From contig CAWINT010000007.1 of NCBI GenBank assembly GCA_963837515.1, forward strand, positions 62,001 to 126,000: a stretch of 64,000 nt of DNA. Reading direction: 5' to 3'. Both the position numbers and the translations under genes were made by a program. Below, piece after piece: positions 18,733 through 26,685 of the stretch. Position 1 is the first letter of the stretch. Each line of letters opens with the position of its first letter. A model generated the notes under the pieces. The model saw only the letters and a program-made list of their open reading frames with translations, was not told where the DNA came from and did not search any database. This DNA is from RYN-230 sp963837515 (GTDB lineage: Bacteria > Actinomycetota > Actinomycetes > Streptosporangiales > Streptosporangiaceae).

Positions 18733-18858
18733 TCAGGGGCCGGTCCGCGGCGCCGCGCGCCGGGTCTTCATCCAGGTGCTGTAACAGGGGCCGCACAGCT
18801 TGGTCGTCTCGTCGATGAGCACGTGCGCCCCGCACTTGAAGCAGTAGTTCTTATACAT
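18733..18858 (-). CDS. 41-aa zinc-ribbon microprotein
   Basis: ATG at 18858 opens a 41-residue protein beginning MYKNYCFKCGAHVLIDETTK and followed by LCGPCYSTWMK. Two CxxC knuckles (C6-C9 and C22-C25) are spaced as in a small zinc ribbon. The tail is basic and proline rich. A GGGGA lies just upstream of the start. Similar short CFKCG/CGPC proteins occur in actinomycetes without known function; they may bind nucleic acid or a partner protein. The codon bias and the paired cysteines make chance unlikely. A hairpin follows the stop directly. Confidence 0.65.
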   Translation of the reverse strand: MYKNYCFKCGAHVLIDETTKLCGPCYSTWMKTRRAAPRTGP

Positions 18859-19224
18859 CGTCCCCGTGATCCTGAACTCGTTACTGATTCAGCGCTGTGC
18901 GGCCCCAGGTATTCCCTGCCCGGTTCCCCGTGGCGGCTACTGCGCGGTCAAGGCCGGCCCGGTACTTGGCCGGATCAAGGCCAGCATGTACGAGGACGTG
19001 CTGGCCGCTGTCGCCGCGGATGCCGCCGGTGTGCTGGACGCGGACTCGGCGTGACGCAGCGCTTGGGCGCGTGGCGTGGTGAGCTGGGTCAGTGCGGTGA
19101 TTTTGTGGCCGTATGTGGCACTTTTTCACCGCGCTGATGAACCGCGCCGGGCGAGGACGGCGGCGACCGGTGAGCACCAGCAGGAGAGGCAAGGTCTGCG
19201 GCCAGGGTGGCTCGCAGGCCATAA
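18859..19224. other. Intergenic region, no confident gene
   Basis: About 365 bp. One frame (ending at 19054) reads GRIKASMYEDVLAAVAADAAG, which looks protein-like, but no family is recognised and its N terminus is not convincing. It may be the tail of a deleted gene, since degraded genes follow directly downstream. Confidence 0.4.
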
Positions 19225-19458
19225 CACGCATCCGCTACTGTCGAGCGCTCGCACGGCGAGTACGAGTTCAAGGAAGCCACGATGTACTCCAGTGTCCGGC
19301 GCTTGGAAGCGGAGGGCGACATCACGTGGTACTGGGGCGACGAATCCCAGGGCGCCCGGCGCAAATACTTCCGGATCACAGAGAAGGGCCGGGCGACCTA
19401 TGACCGCAACAAGACCAACTGGGAGTACGCCAAGCGCGTACTCGACCCATTGCTGTGA
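19225..19458 (+). pseudogene. PadR-family regulator, N-terminally truncated
   Basis: The frame ending at TGA 19456-19458 reads HGEYEFKEATMYSSVRRLEA and then GDITWYWGDESQGARRKYFR, the winged-helix core and wing of PadR regulators. It is blocked upstream by TAA at 19222 and no first helix is present, so about the first 35 codons are missing. An internal ATG at 19282 could give only 58 residues. It sits 47 bp ahead of the broken DrrA-like ABC gene, the classical PadR-ABC exporter arrangement, so the pair decayed together. Confidence 0.72.
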
Positions 19459-19505
19459 GCAAGCGGACCTGTTGAACGTGACCGTGGCATAAGGAAACAA
19501 CAGGC

Positions 19506-19875
19506 ATGGAAGCGAACAACGCGACGATACAGGTCCACGGATTGCGGAAGTCCTACGAGAAGGTGCACGTGCTCAAAGGTGTGGACTTCGACGTGGCGCG
19601 CGGAAGCATCTTCGCGCTGCTCGGCTCCAACGGCGCTGGCAAGACCACGATCGTGAGGATCCTCACCACGCTGCTCAAACCGGACAGCGGCACGGCGAGT
19701 GTCGACGGATTCGATGTCGTGTCGCAGCCAGCCCGGGTGCGGGAGTCGATCAGCCTGACAGGTCAATTCGCAGCGGTGGACGAGATCCTCACCGGCCGGG
19801 AGAACCTGATCATGATCGCCAAACTGCGGCGCGTGAAGAGCGCGGGCACGGTGGCAGACGATCTGCTCGGCGCCG
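19506..19875 (+). pseudogene. DrrA-type ABC ATPase, C-terminally truncated
   Basis: The first about 120 codons match the start of daunorubicin-resistance-type ATPases: IQVHGLRKSYEKVHVLKGVD, Walker A LGSNGAGKTTIVRIL, and the Q-loop region SLTGQFAAVDEILTGRENL. The similarity stops near 19870, right at the stop codon of the gene on the other strand. No signature motif, Walker B or H-loop exists, so it cannot hydrolyse ATP. The open frame continues to about 20042 only because of GC bias. It is the remnant of a drug export operon whose permease is gone. Confidence 0.78.
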
Positions 19876-20178
19876 TCAGGAGGTGGTGGTCATCATCCGG
19901 GCCGGAGCCTCGGCGTCCGGGGGCGGCCCCAGGCGGTAGACCCGGGCGCCCGCCGCGGCGAGCGCCTGCCGGGACGCGTGGTAGTGGTGGCCGCAGAGCC
20001 AGAGGTCGACCCGGCTGGGACGGGTGGCGGTCGGCGGCATGAGGATCCTGAACATCGGCCGGGCCGGGCAGCAGCAGGCCTGCATCGGCACCGACGGGTC
20101 CGCCAGCCCGCACAGGTACTGCTCGGGCAGGCAGGGAGCCGGCTCGGTGGTGGCGCTCGTCGCGTGTCGGTGAAACAT
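19876..20178 (-). CDS. Small cysteine/histidine-rich protein, DUF7455-like
   Basis: 100 residues from ATG 20178. The C-terminal part VDLWLCGHHYHASRQALAAA resembles the LCxHH segment of small actinobacterial zinc-binding proteins grouped as DUF7455. An earlier cysteine cluster (QYLCGLADPSVPMQACCCPA) could provide further metal ligands. No membrane segment is present. Its stop codon coincides with the point where the ABC ATPase remnant loses similarity, which suggests the two regions were joined by a rearrangement. The function is unknown. Confidence 0.6.
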   Translation of the reverse strand: MFHRHATSATTEPAPCLPEQYLCGLADPSVPMQACCCPARPMFRILMPPTATRPSRVDLWLCGHHYHASRQALAAAGARVYRLGPPPDAEAPARMMTTTS

Positions 20179-20408
20179 AGCTTCATCATCGGGCCGGAAT
20201 GATCACGCGGGCAGGGTCGTCAGGCACGGCTGCCCGATGCCGAAAGTCCCCGTTGTCCCACTACCCCTGGCCCGGTTCGCGGCGCCGCCCGGCGGCCGTC
20301 GCGGCCGGGCCCCGCGCCGGCCCGCTATTTTTACTGTCGGATCGACAGCCCAACGACAACCAGCATGGGTGCTGCTTCCCGCACCTGGCGCGCGCCCCGG
20401 GGGGACCG

Positions 20409-20960
20409 ATGGCGGAGCGGTACCGCCTTACCCAGCTTGAGGTCACCATCGCCACGGCTGACTGCGCCGTGCTGGCGGCGGCCACGCTGGCCGCTTTCTG
20501 GCTGACCAGCGGCCTGCTGTCCCGGGTGTATTCGCTGTCGCGGGCGGACGAACTGCTGGGCGGCATGTGGGCGGTGATCGCCACGGTGTTCGTGTTCCGC
20601 GAGAGCTACAGCCAGAGTATGGCCGCAGCGCTGTCCCGGATGGCGGCCACGTCGGTCAGCTTCCTGCTGTGCCTGGCCTACCTGCTGGCCCTGCCCTTCC
20701 ACCCGTGGGCCCTGGCGCTGCTGGTCGGGGCCAGTGCGCTGGCGGTCACCCTGCTCGGCCGCCCGGGCGACGCGGTCACGGCCGGCATCACCACCGCGGT
20801 CATCATGGTGGTCGCCGCGGTGAGCCCGGCGCACGCCTGGCAGCAGCCCATCCTGCGGTTCGCGGACACCATCGTCGGCGTGGCCGTCGGGCTCGCGGCG
20901 GCCTGGCTGGGCCTCAGCCTGCTCCGCCCCTGGCTCCGCCGGGCTGCCGCCAAGCGCTAG
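20409..20960 (+). CDS. FUSC-like integral membrane protein
   Basis: 183 residues, mostly membrane: about six hydrophobic segments, including AVLAAATLAAFWLTSGLLS, VSFLLCLAYLLALPFHPW and IVGVAVGLAAAWLGLSLL. The internal sequence RESYSQSMAAALSRMAATSV followed by a GxxxA-rich helix resembles half of the FUSC (fusaric acid resistance / aromatic acid exporter) module. Proteins of this size are often called FUSC family in actinomycetes. ATG 20409 is preceded by GGGGGGA. An in-frame extension to 20199 lacks coding character. The substrate is unknown. Confidence 0.68.
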   Translation: MAERYRLTQLEVTIATADCAVLAAATLAAFWLTSGLLSRVYSLSRADELLGGMWAVIATVFVFRESYSQSMAAALSRMAATSVSFLLCLAYLLALPFHPWALALLVGASALAVTLLGRPGDAVTAGITTAVIMVVAAVSPAHAWQQPILRFADTIVGVAVGLAAAWLGLSLLRPWLRRAAAKR

Positions 20961-21014
20961 GCCGCCTCCGGTGCTTAGCCGGCGCCATCCGTGGTGCCAG
21001 TGCCAGAAATGCGG

Positions 21015-21776
21015 TCAGCCGGCCGGCTTGCGCGCCTCGATCAGGAACCGGGTGGCGTGCGACACGAACGGCCCCCCGGACTCGATGCGCTCGTGCAGCG
21101 CGGCCAGCTGGGAGCGGTAGCGGGCCACGCTGAAGCCGGGGATGGTCCAGACGACTTTGCGCAGGAACCAGATGACGGCGCCGATGTCGTAGAACTCCAG
21201 GCGCAGCGTGGCCTCCCGCAGGTCCACGACGGCCAGCCCGGCCTGCTCGGCCAGCCGGCGGGACCGCTGCGCGCCGCGGGTCCCCCCGCCGCGCGGCAGT
21301 TCCCCGGCGATGGCCTCGTACAGCGCGGCGTTGCTGCGCGCGCCGATCTCCTGGCCCAGGAACGTCCCGCCGGGGCGCAGCACCCGGGCCACCTCGTCCC
21401 ACCGCGTGTCCACCGGGTGGCGGCTGATCACCAGGTCGAACGAGGCGCCCCGGAACGGCAGGGCCGGATCATCCGGCCCGGTGGCGATCAGCCAGCCGCC
21501 GCGCGGGCGGAGCCGCCGGGCCGCGCGCACCGCGTTCGGCGGCCAGGATTCGGTGGCGGCCATCCGCGGCGGCCACGCCGGCGCGCCCGCCAGCACCTCC
21601 CCGCCGCCGGTGTCCAGGTCGAGCGCGGCCCCGGCGTCCGCCAGCCCGCCGCCGGCCAGCCGGGCGTAACCCCAGGGTGGGCGCTCCTCGGTGGCCCGCC
21701 CGTCCAGCCAGGAGAAGTCCCAGCCGCCGACGGGGGCGGCCTCGGCCTCAGCGGCCAGTTCCTCGAAGGTGCGCAC
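21015..21776 (-). CDS. Class I SAM-dependent methyltransferase (divergent)
   Basis: 253 residues. The usual motif I is altered to ALDLDTGGGEVL, followed by AATESWPPNAVRAARRLRPRG, then LPFRGASFDLVISRHPVDTR and VARVLRPGGTFLGQEIG. This pattern is that of a methyltransferase_11-like group in actinomycetes where the second strand is PNAVRAARR. It has a long C-terminal region with LEFYDIGAVIWFLRKVVWTI. The substrate is unknown. It follows the DUF1707 gene on the same strand with about 80 bp between. Confidence 0.82.
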   Translation of the reverse strand: MRTFEELAAEAEAAPVGGWDFSWLDGRATEERPPWGYARLAGGGLADAGAALDLDTGGGEVLAGAPAWPPRMAATESWPPNAVRAARRLRPRGGWLIATGPDDPALPFRGASFDLVISRHPVDTRWDEVARVLRPGGTFLGQEIGARSNAALYEAIAGELPRGGGTRGAQRSRRLAEQAGLAVVDLREATLRLEFYDIGAVIWFLRKVVWTIPGFSVARYRSQLAALHERIESGGPFVSHATRFLIEARKPAG

Positions 21777-21854
21777 GGCAGCGAGCCTGCCACGGCGGCA
21801 GGCGGCCGCTCCACCCGTTTGCGCCCCGTCGGCCCAGCCCGCGCCGTGCGGCTG

Positions 21855-22318
21855 CTAGTACCAGTGGCCCCGGCCGCCCAGCGGTCCGGGACGCCGGACC
21901 GCCGGCGGTGCATCCGGCGCCGGAACCGCGCGGCCGCCAGCAGCCCGGCCACCGCGGCCACCAGCCACAGCAGCAGGAACACTTTGACCAGGGTGAACAC
22001 CGCCCAACCGCCGCCCGGCAGCAGCACCGCGGCCAGCAGGACGATGAGGACCAGGGGCAGCAGGGGGGAACGGGCCCGGCGGCGCGCCACCCCGGCGGGC
22101 GGTACCGGCCGTGGCCACGGCGGGCTGGCCGGGACCATCCCCGGCTCGGGCAGGTCGGCCATCAGCGGCCGCAGGTCCCCGAGCGTCTTGGCGCTCAGCG
22201 CGGCTGACACCCGCTCGTCCAGTTCCTCGGATGTGAGCCGGCCCGCGGCGAAGTGCTCGCGCAGCCGGGCGGTGACCCGTTCCCGGTCAGCGTCCGATGC
22301 GCGGATGCGGTCATCCAT
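21855..22318 (-). CDS. DUF1707 membrane protein, apparent frameshift near the C terminus
   Basis: The N terminus RIRASDADRERVTARLREHF through LTSEELDERVSAALSAKTLG is the DUF1707 domain of actinobacterial small membrane proteins. A proline-rich linker and two hydrophobic segments (LLPLVLIVLLAAVLLPGG; LVKVFLLLWLVAAVAGLLAA) follow. The same frame then runs 290 bp into the next gene. A neighbouring frame instead ends neatly in GPLGGRGHWY and TAG at 21855, a tail seen in this family. One missing base near 21890-21930 would join them (154 residues). The start overlaps the PadR gene by 8 bp, so they form an operon. Confidence 0.72.
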
Positions 22319-23078
22319 GGCTGGTGCCCTCCGTATCCTGCCCGGCGGCCGGCTCAGCGGGGAAATCGCTGGCCAGGATCTGGTACATGCTCCGCCGGGT
22401 CTGCTCCAGCAGTTTCTCGGCCGCGCGGACCTGCCCGGGGGTGCCCGCGTGCGCGACCTGGACGATGCTCCCGCCGAGCCGGGCGGCCTCGGCCACCAGC
22501 CCCGGGACCGGTGCCGCCCCGGAGCCCGCCATCGCCTCCCAGGCGGGCCGGGCCATCTCGGGCTTGTCCGCCACGTGGCGGCGGCCGGCGTCGGTGAGGC
22601 TGAACATCCGCCGCCCGCCCGACTCGGCCCCCGCGATCAGCCCTTCGTCGGCCAGTTGCTGCAGCGCCGGGTAGACCGCCCCGGGGCTGGGCCGCCAGGC
22701 CCCGCCGCTGCGCTCCTCGATCTCGGACATCATCTGGTACCCGTTCCGCGGGCCCTCGCGGAGCAGGGCCAGGATGGCGGCCCGCACGTCGCCGCGCGCT
22801 GCTTTGGCCCCGCGGGACGGCCCGCCGCCCGGGCCCGGCCACCAGCCGGCCCACGGGCCGCCGGGACCGCCCGCCCAGCCACGGCCACCGCGCGGCCCGA
22901 AGGCTCGGCCGGCCGGGCCGCCGCCAGGGCGCGCCCCGCCCCCGGGGCGGGCACCGCCGCTGGCCGCCGGGCGCCCGGAAACGGCCGCCTGGACCTGGCC
23001 GAGCAGGCCGGCCGCGCACCGCACCGCCTGGACCACGCGGGGGTCAAAGCCCGCGGTCAGTGCCCATGACTCCGGCAT
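22311..23078 (-). CDS. PadR-family transcriptional regulator
   Basis: 255 residues. A long glycine/proline-rich N-terminal tail (residues 35-90) precedes the PadR winged helix: DVRAAILALLREGPRNGYQM, EERSGGAWRPSPGAVYPALQ and LADEGLIAGAESGGRRMFSL. A C-terminal helical region (VRAAEKLLEQTRRSMYQIL) would make the dimer. It overlaps the start of the DUF1707 gene by 8 bp. An AT-rich palindrome 36-54 bp upstream of the start is a likely autoregulatory site. Effector and other targets are unknown. Confidence 0.86.
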   Translation of the reverse strand: MPESWALTAGFDPRVVQAVRCAAGLLGQVQAAVSGRPAASGGARPGGGARPGGGPAGRAFGPRGGRGWAGGPGGPWAGWWPGPGGGPSRGAKAARGDVRAAILALLREGPRNGYQMMSEIEERSGGAWRPSPGAVYPALQQLADEGLIAGAESGGRRMFSLTDAGRRHVADKPEMARPAWEAMAGSGAAPVPGLVAEAARLGGSIVQVAHAGTPGQVRAAEKLLEQTRRSMYQILASDFPAEPAAGQDTEGTSHG

Positions 23079-23113
23079 CGGAGCCTCCTGCCGAACCAGT
23101 CACGATACGATCC

Positions 23114-23132
23114 CGATATATCGCTAATATAT
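23114..23132. promoter_or_regulatory. Probable PadR operator
   Basis: AT-rich dyad in otherwise GC-rich DNA: CGATATATCG is a perfect palindrome (23114-23123), and ATATAT (23116-23121) repeats at 23127-23132 after 5 bp. It lies just upstream of the PadR gene. PadR proteins often bind such AT-rich inverted repeats over their own promoter. Confidence 0.5.
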
Positions 23133-23229
23133 GCCGCCGTCGGGCCGCGGGCAACAGCGCGACGGCCCGGCCCGGGCGGGACGGCCCGGGGCGCCAGCCG
23201 CCGCGGTGCAGCCGGCCCGGGCGGGGGTG

Positions 23230-23898
23230 TCAGCGAGCCGCCCGCGCCAGCGCGGCCTCGATCACCGCGGCCCCCGCGGGGACGCCCTTCTCGTCACTGA
23301 ACGGCCCATACGGCGCCCCGTACGCGGGCATGCCCGGCTGCATCCGCCAGCCGTCGGCCAGCGTCCCGGCGTCGACCGCGTCGTACCCGATCGCACCGAG
23401 GTACCTGGTGACCGTGGCCCTGGCGGCGGGGTCGTCACCCGCGATCGGCAGCGCGGTCCGGTCCTCGGCGCCGGGCGGCCGGCTGAGCGACGCCAGGTGC
23501 CTGAAGAAGATGTTGTTGAACGCCTTCACCACGGCGGCGTCCGGCAGGTGCCGCTGCACCAGCTCACTGCTGGTGACCGACGCGCTGTCCAGTTCCGGGA
23601 ACTGGCCGTCGCGCTCCGGGTAGTAGTTGCCGGTGTCGATGACGACCTTGCCGGCCAGCGGCCCGGCCGGGACGCTTCGGTAGGCCCGCAGCGGGATCGT
23701 GACCACCACGATGTCCCCCGCCGCCGCCGCTTCGGCCGCGGTCGCGGCCCGGGCCTGCGATCCCAGTTCCCCGGCCAGCCCGGCCAGGGTCTCCGGTCCC
23801 CTTGAGTTGCTGAGCACGACCTGGTGCCCGGCCGCCACGCTGAGCCGGGCCAGCGTCCCGCCGATGCGGCCGCAGCCGATGAAGCCCACAGTTGTCAT
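23230..23898 (-). CDS. NADPH-dependent F420 reductase-like dehydrogenase
   Basis: 222 residues with an N-terminal Rossmann motif TVGFIGCGRIGGTLARL and the segment VVLSNSRGPETL, which contacts the NADP phosphate. VVIDTGNYYPERDG and VVKAFNNIFFRHL are typical of the F420_oxidored / NADPH-dependent F420 reductase-like family, which act on NAD(P) and flavin-type carriers. ATG 23898 is the start; the frame stays open much further upstream without coding character. It is a single gene between PadR and a small membrane protein. Whether it uses F420 cannot be told. Confidence 0.83.
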   Translation of the reverse strand: MTTVGFIGCGRIGGTLARLSVAAGHQVVLSNSRGPETLAGLAGELGSQARAATAAEAAAAGDIVVVTIPLRAYRSVPAGPLAGKVVIDTGNYYPERDGQFPELDSASVTSSELVQRHLPDAAVVKAFNNIFFRHLASLSRPPGAEDRTALPIAGDDPAARATVTRYLGAIGYDAVDAGTLADGWRMQPGMPAYGAPYGPFSDEKGVPAGAAVIEAALARAAR

Positions 23899-24033
23899 GC
23901 TCGCGGCAACCCGCGCCGGCCCCCGGTGATTCCGCCGGCGGCCTGGCCGCTGGGTTGAACCCGCAGGCCGGGGGAACAATCCGGGCCTGGGCAGCGGAGG
24001 CGGGGCGCGGGTCCAGGCCCCCGGGGAGCCAGG

Positions 24034-24375
24034 ATGCAGATGGATCGGCAGCCGGCGATCGCCGCGAAGGTCGCGCACGCCCGTGAGGTCGAGCGGTACC
24101 TGCAGTGGCTGGGCTGGTCGGTGGCAGCGCTCGGCTGCCTCGGCCTGGTCGCCTTCACGGCGCTGACGGTGGACGGCACGCTGAGCACGCTCGAGGGCAT
24201 CAGCTTCATCCTCGGCACCGCGCTGGCCGCTATCCTGTCCGGCGCTACCGCGTACGGGTCGGGCGTCAACGTCGGGCTGGGCGCGGAGCGGCTGGACCTG
24301 GCGGCTCGCGCGGCCGCCGCCCCCGGACCCGGGGCTGGGCCGGCCGGGGAACCCCGCCGCGCGCTGCCCCGGTAG
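24034..24375 (+). CDS. Small membrane protein of unknown function
   Basis: 113 residues. After a charged N terminus (VAHAREVERYLQWL) come two hydrophobic segments, SVAALGCLGLVAFTALTV and GISFILGTALAAILSGATAY, then a Gly/Ala/Pro-rich tail. GGAG lies 8 nt before the ATG. No family is recognised. It ends 27 bp before the SDR gene on the same strand, so they may be cotranscribed. Confidence 0.6.
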   Translation: MQMDRQPAIAAKVAHAREVERYLQWLGWSVAALGCLGLVAFTALTVDGTLSTLEGISFILGTALAAILSGATAYGSGVNVGLGAERLDLAARAAAAPGPGAGPAGEPRRALPR

Positions 24376-24402
24376 GCGGGAGCCCGTGGAAAGGAGCGGC
24401 AG

Positions 24403-25188
24403 ATGGACCTGGGCCTGCGCGGCCGCCGCGCGCTCATTACCGGCGGGAGCCGCGGCATCGGCCTGGCGGTCGCGGGTGCGCTGGCCGCCGAAGGCGCCGC
24501 CGTCGGGCTGGTCGCCCGTGACCGGGGCGGGCTGGCTGAGGCGGCCGGCCTGATCGGGGGCAGCGGCGCGCAGGTGGTCACCGCGGCCGCGGACGTGACC
24601 GACAGCCGCGCGCTGCACCAGGCGGTGGCGGACGTCGCCGCCGCGCTGGGCGGGCTGGATCTGCTGGTGGCCAACGCGGGCGGCACGGTGGGCGGTGGCA
24701 ACCTGTCCAGCGCCCGCCCCGGCGAGTTCACCGCGACTTTCCAGCTGAACGCAGGGCACGCCGCGGACCTGATCCAGGCCGGGATGGGCTACCTGCGGGA
24801 GTCGGACGGAGGCGCCGTCGTAATCATCTCCTCGATCACCGGCCTGCGCCCGGCCCCGCGCACGGCTTACGCCACGGCCAAGGCGGCGGAGATCCAGCTG
24901 GCCGCGGTGGCCGCCCAGGAGCTCGCGCCGCTCGGCATCCGGGTCAACGCGGTGAGCCCGGGATCGATCATGTTCCCCGGCGGCTCCTGGGATCAGTTCC
25001 GCCGGGAGCACCGGGCGGAGTTCGACTCCTTCCTGGGCAGCCAGTTCCCGCTGGGCCGGCTGGGCCGCCCAGCGGAGGTCGCCGACGTGGTGGCTTTCCT
25101 GCTGTCCTCGCGGGCGTCCTGGATCACCGGAGCCAACGTCGTGGTGGATGGCGGCCAGGGCTACCCGAGCGCCCGCCGTTTTGACTGA
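24403..25188 (+). CDS. SDR family oxidoreductase
   Basis: 261-residue classical short-chain dehydrogenase: cofactor motif GGSRGIGLAVA, NAGG, catalytic serine in VIISSITG, and an intact Tyr-x3-Lys in AYATAKAAE. The C terminus WITGANVVVDGGQGYP is canonical. The residue after the second strand is arginine (VARDRGG), which favours NADP(H). AAAGGAG is placed 7 nt before ATG. The substrate is unknown; the neighbours do not point to one pathway. Confidence 0.9.
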   Translation: MDLGLRGRRALITGGSRGIGLAVAGALAAEGAAVGLVARDRGGLAEAAGLIGGSGAQVVTAAADVTDSRALHQAVADVAAALGGLDLLVANAGGTVGGGNLSSARPGEFTATFQLNAGHAADLIQAGMGYLRESDGGAVVIISSITGLRPAPRTAYATAKAAEIQLAAVAAQELAPLGIRVNAVSPGSIMFPGGSWDQFRREHRAEFDSFLGSQFPLGRLGRPAEVADVVAFLLSSRASWITGANVVVDGGQGYPSARRFD

Positions 25189-25221
25189 TCTCTGCTGGCC
25201 ATCGGCCGGGTGCCGGGACGG

Positions 25222-25461
25222 TTACCGTCCGGCCTGCCGGGCCGGCGCGGGCGCTTCCTCCACGTCGATGTACAGTTCCCGGCCCCCGGGCAGCAGCACG
25301 CCGAGCGAGTAGGTGATGGTCCCCTCGAGCAACTCGGCCTGGCCGAGAAGCTCGATGTCCACCACGTCCGGGTGGCCGATCAGCAGGCGGCACAGCACGC
25401 TGCCGGCATGATCGGCCCCGGTGTTCCCCGGCACGCCGGGGTCATCCGGTGCGGCCGTCAT
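25222..25461 (-). CDS. Small acidic protein of unknown function
   Basis: 79 residues from ATG 25461, beginning MTAAPDDPGVPGNTG. The middle, LCRLLIGHPDVVDIELLGQA followed by EGTITYSLGVLLPGGRELYI, reads as alternating strands, and the composition is acidic. No family recognised. GGGGGC lies before the start. Codon bias is normal. It is convergent with the SDR gene. Confidence 0.55.
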   Translation of the reverse strand: MTAAPDDPGVPGNTGADHAGSVLCRLLIGHPDVVDIELLGQAELLEGTITYSLGVLLPGGRELYIDVEEAPAPARQAGR

Positions 25462-25643
25462 GCCGCCCCCGGGTGGCCACGGCGGGGCCGGGCAGCCAGT
25501 GCGTAGTCGATCACAGGTACACGGTAACTCGGCGTGCACGCGGGAACCCGGAATGAGGCCCTAGACGGCACGCGGCGTGTCATATACCCGGTGAGGTGAC
25601 AAACCGGTAGAAGCTGCCCCGGTTCCGGGTGGCTCCACCCGCC

Positions 25644-26159
25644 TCATCGCGCGCCGGGCGGCCGGGGAGCCGGTCCCCAGGGCGGGCCGCCGGAGACCGG
25701 CGGCCGCCAGCCCTCCGGCCGGGCGGCGGTATCGCCCGCCACCGGGGCGGTCCGGCCGGACTGGCCGGGGGAGCGTACCGGGAGCGGGGCGGGGGCCTCC
25801 GCGGCGGGCGTCCCGGCCGCATGGCGTCCCGGCCGTCCCGGTGTCCCGGCCGCCCGCTGGGGACGATCCGCTCCGGAGGCCGGGCGGGCCTCGTCTGCTG
25901 CCCGGGCGGCTTCGTCGTTCGCCCGGGCGGCTTCGTCGTTCGCCCAGGCGGCTTCGTCGTTCGCCCAGGCGGCCTCGTCGTTCGCCCAGGCGGCCTCGTC
26001 GTTCGCCCAGGTGACACCGTCGGGGTAGCCGGGGTGCTCCGCGGCCGGCCCCGGAGTCCACGGCGGCTGCCGGATGACCGCGAGGACCGACCCGGCCAGC
26101 AGCACGGTGAGGGCGACGGTGAAGTAGAGGGCCGCCTCGTCGGCCGCGGCCGGGCTCAT
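25644..26159 (-). CDS. Single-pass membrane protein with WANDEAA heptad repeats
   Basis: 171 residues. After MSPAAADE comes one transmembrane helix (ALYFTVALTVLLAGSVLAVI), then a short linker and six tandem 7-residue units: WANDEAA four times, RANDEAA once, then RAADEAR. The remaining 80 residues are Pro/Gly/Arg rich and probably disordered. The repeat would form an amphipathic helix or coiled coil with regularly spaced tryptophans and acidic pairs on the cytoplasmic side or outside the membrane. No known family is recognised. GGGAGCGGGACGGG precedes ATG 26159. Confidence 0.6.
   Translation of the reverse strand: MSPAAADEAALYFTVALTVLLAGSVLAVIRQPPWTPGPAAEHPGYPDGVTWANDEAAWANDEAAWANDEAAWANDEAARANDEAARAADEARPASGADRPQRAAGTPGRPGRHAAGTPAAEAPAPLPVRSPGQSGRTAPVAGDTAARPEGWRPPVSGGPPWGPAPRPPGAR
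25891..26016 (-). repeat. Six 21-bp tandem repeats within the heptad-repeat gene
   Basis: Units on the plus strand follow the pattern TCGTCGTTCGCCCAGGCGGCC, with differences mainly at two positions. Each unit encodes one WANDEAA-type heptad on the minus strand. The near identity suggests recent expansion by slippage. Confidence 0.85.
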
Positions 26160-26685
26160 CGCCGTGCCCGTCCCGCTCCCGGGCGGCGGCGAGTTAACTG
26201 ACCGGGTTGCGGTGATGTCGGGCGTGCCCGCATGGGGGACGCCTCCTCTCAAGTCCCGGGGCCTGGCCGTCCCGGATCAAGGTGGTGCACTTAGTGCAGC
26301 GGCTGCCACAATGCAGGATCTCACCTGCCCAGCGAACCCAGGGCCGGAACTGCGGTATGCCCGGCCTGTGTGGTATGCGCCGGTACCGCCGGTACGGGGG
26401 GATGGCACGGCCCGCCGGCTGGCTGGCCGCCGGGGAGCGTCGGCCAGCCGGTCCTCAGTCGTCGAACAGCTCACGCCCCCGGCCGGATCGCAGGCGGCCG
26501 TCTGGGTCAGGTCGGCGGCGACCGCGGTCACCCCCGGGGATCAGGGGCCCCGATCTGCTGGCCGATGGGCCTCGTCCGCCGCGGTGCCGTCCAGCGCCGG
26601 CGCCGGCGTGGCCGCGGATAGGCTGAGCCGGGTCAGCGCTCCGGAGTCAGCGCGCCGGGTCAGCCGGAAGGTGGTACAGCGCGGT
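26160..26685. other. Intergenic region, no gene seen
   Basis: About 525 bp between the heptad-repeat gene and the GNAT gene, which are divergent. Long open frames exist on both strands due to GC bias, but none has a clear family motif or a good ribosome site. Confidence 0.5.

Noticed and set aside
20991..23069. 692-codon open frame on the plus strand
   Set aside because: It runs antisense to a methyltransferase, DUF1707 and PadR genes that have clear motifs; it is an artefact of GC bias.
23230..25011. Long upstream extension of the F420-reductase-like gene
   Set aside because: The Rossmann motif starts right after ATG 23898, and the extension is antisense to an SDR and a membrane protein gene.
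26164..26685. N-terminal extension of the GNAT gene
   Set aside because: No similarity or ribosome site; the GNAT fold starts after 26686.
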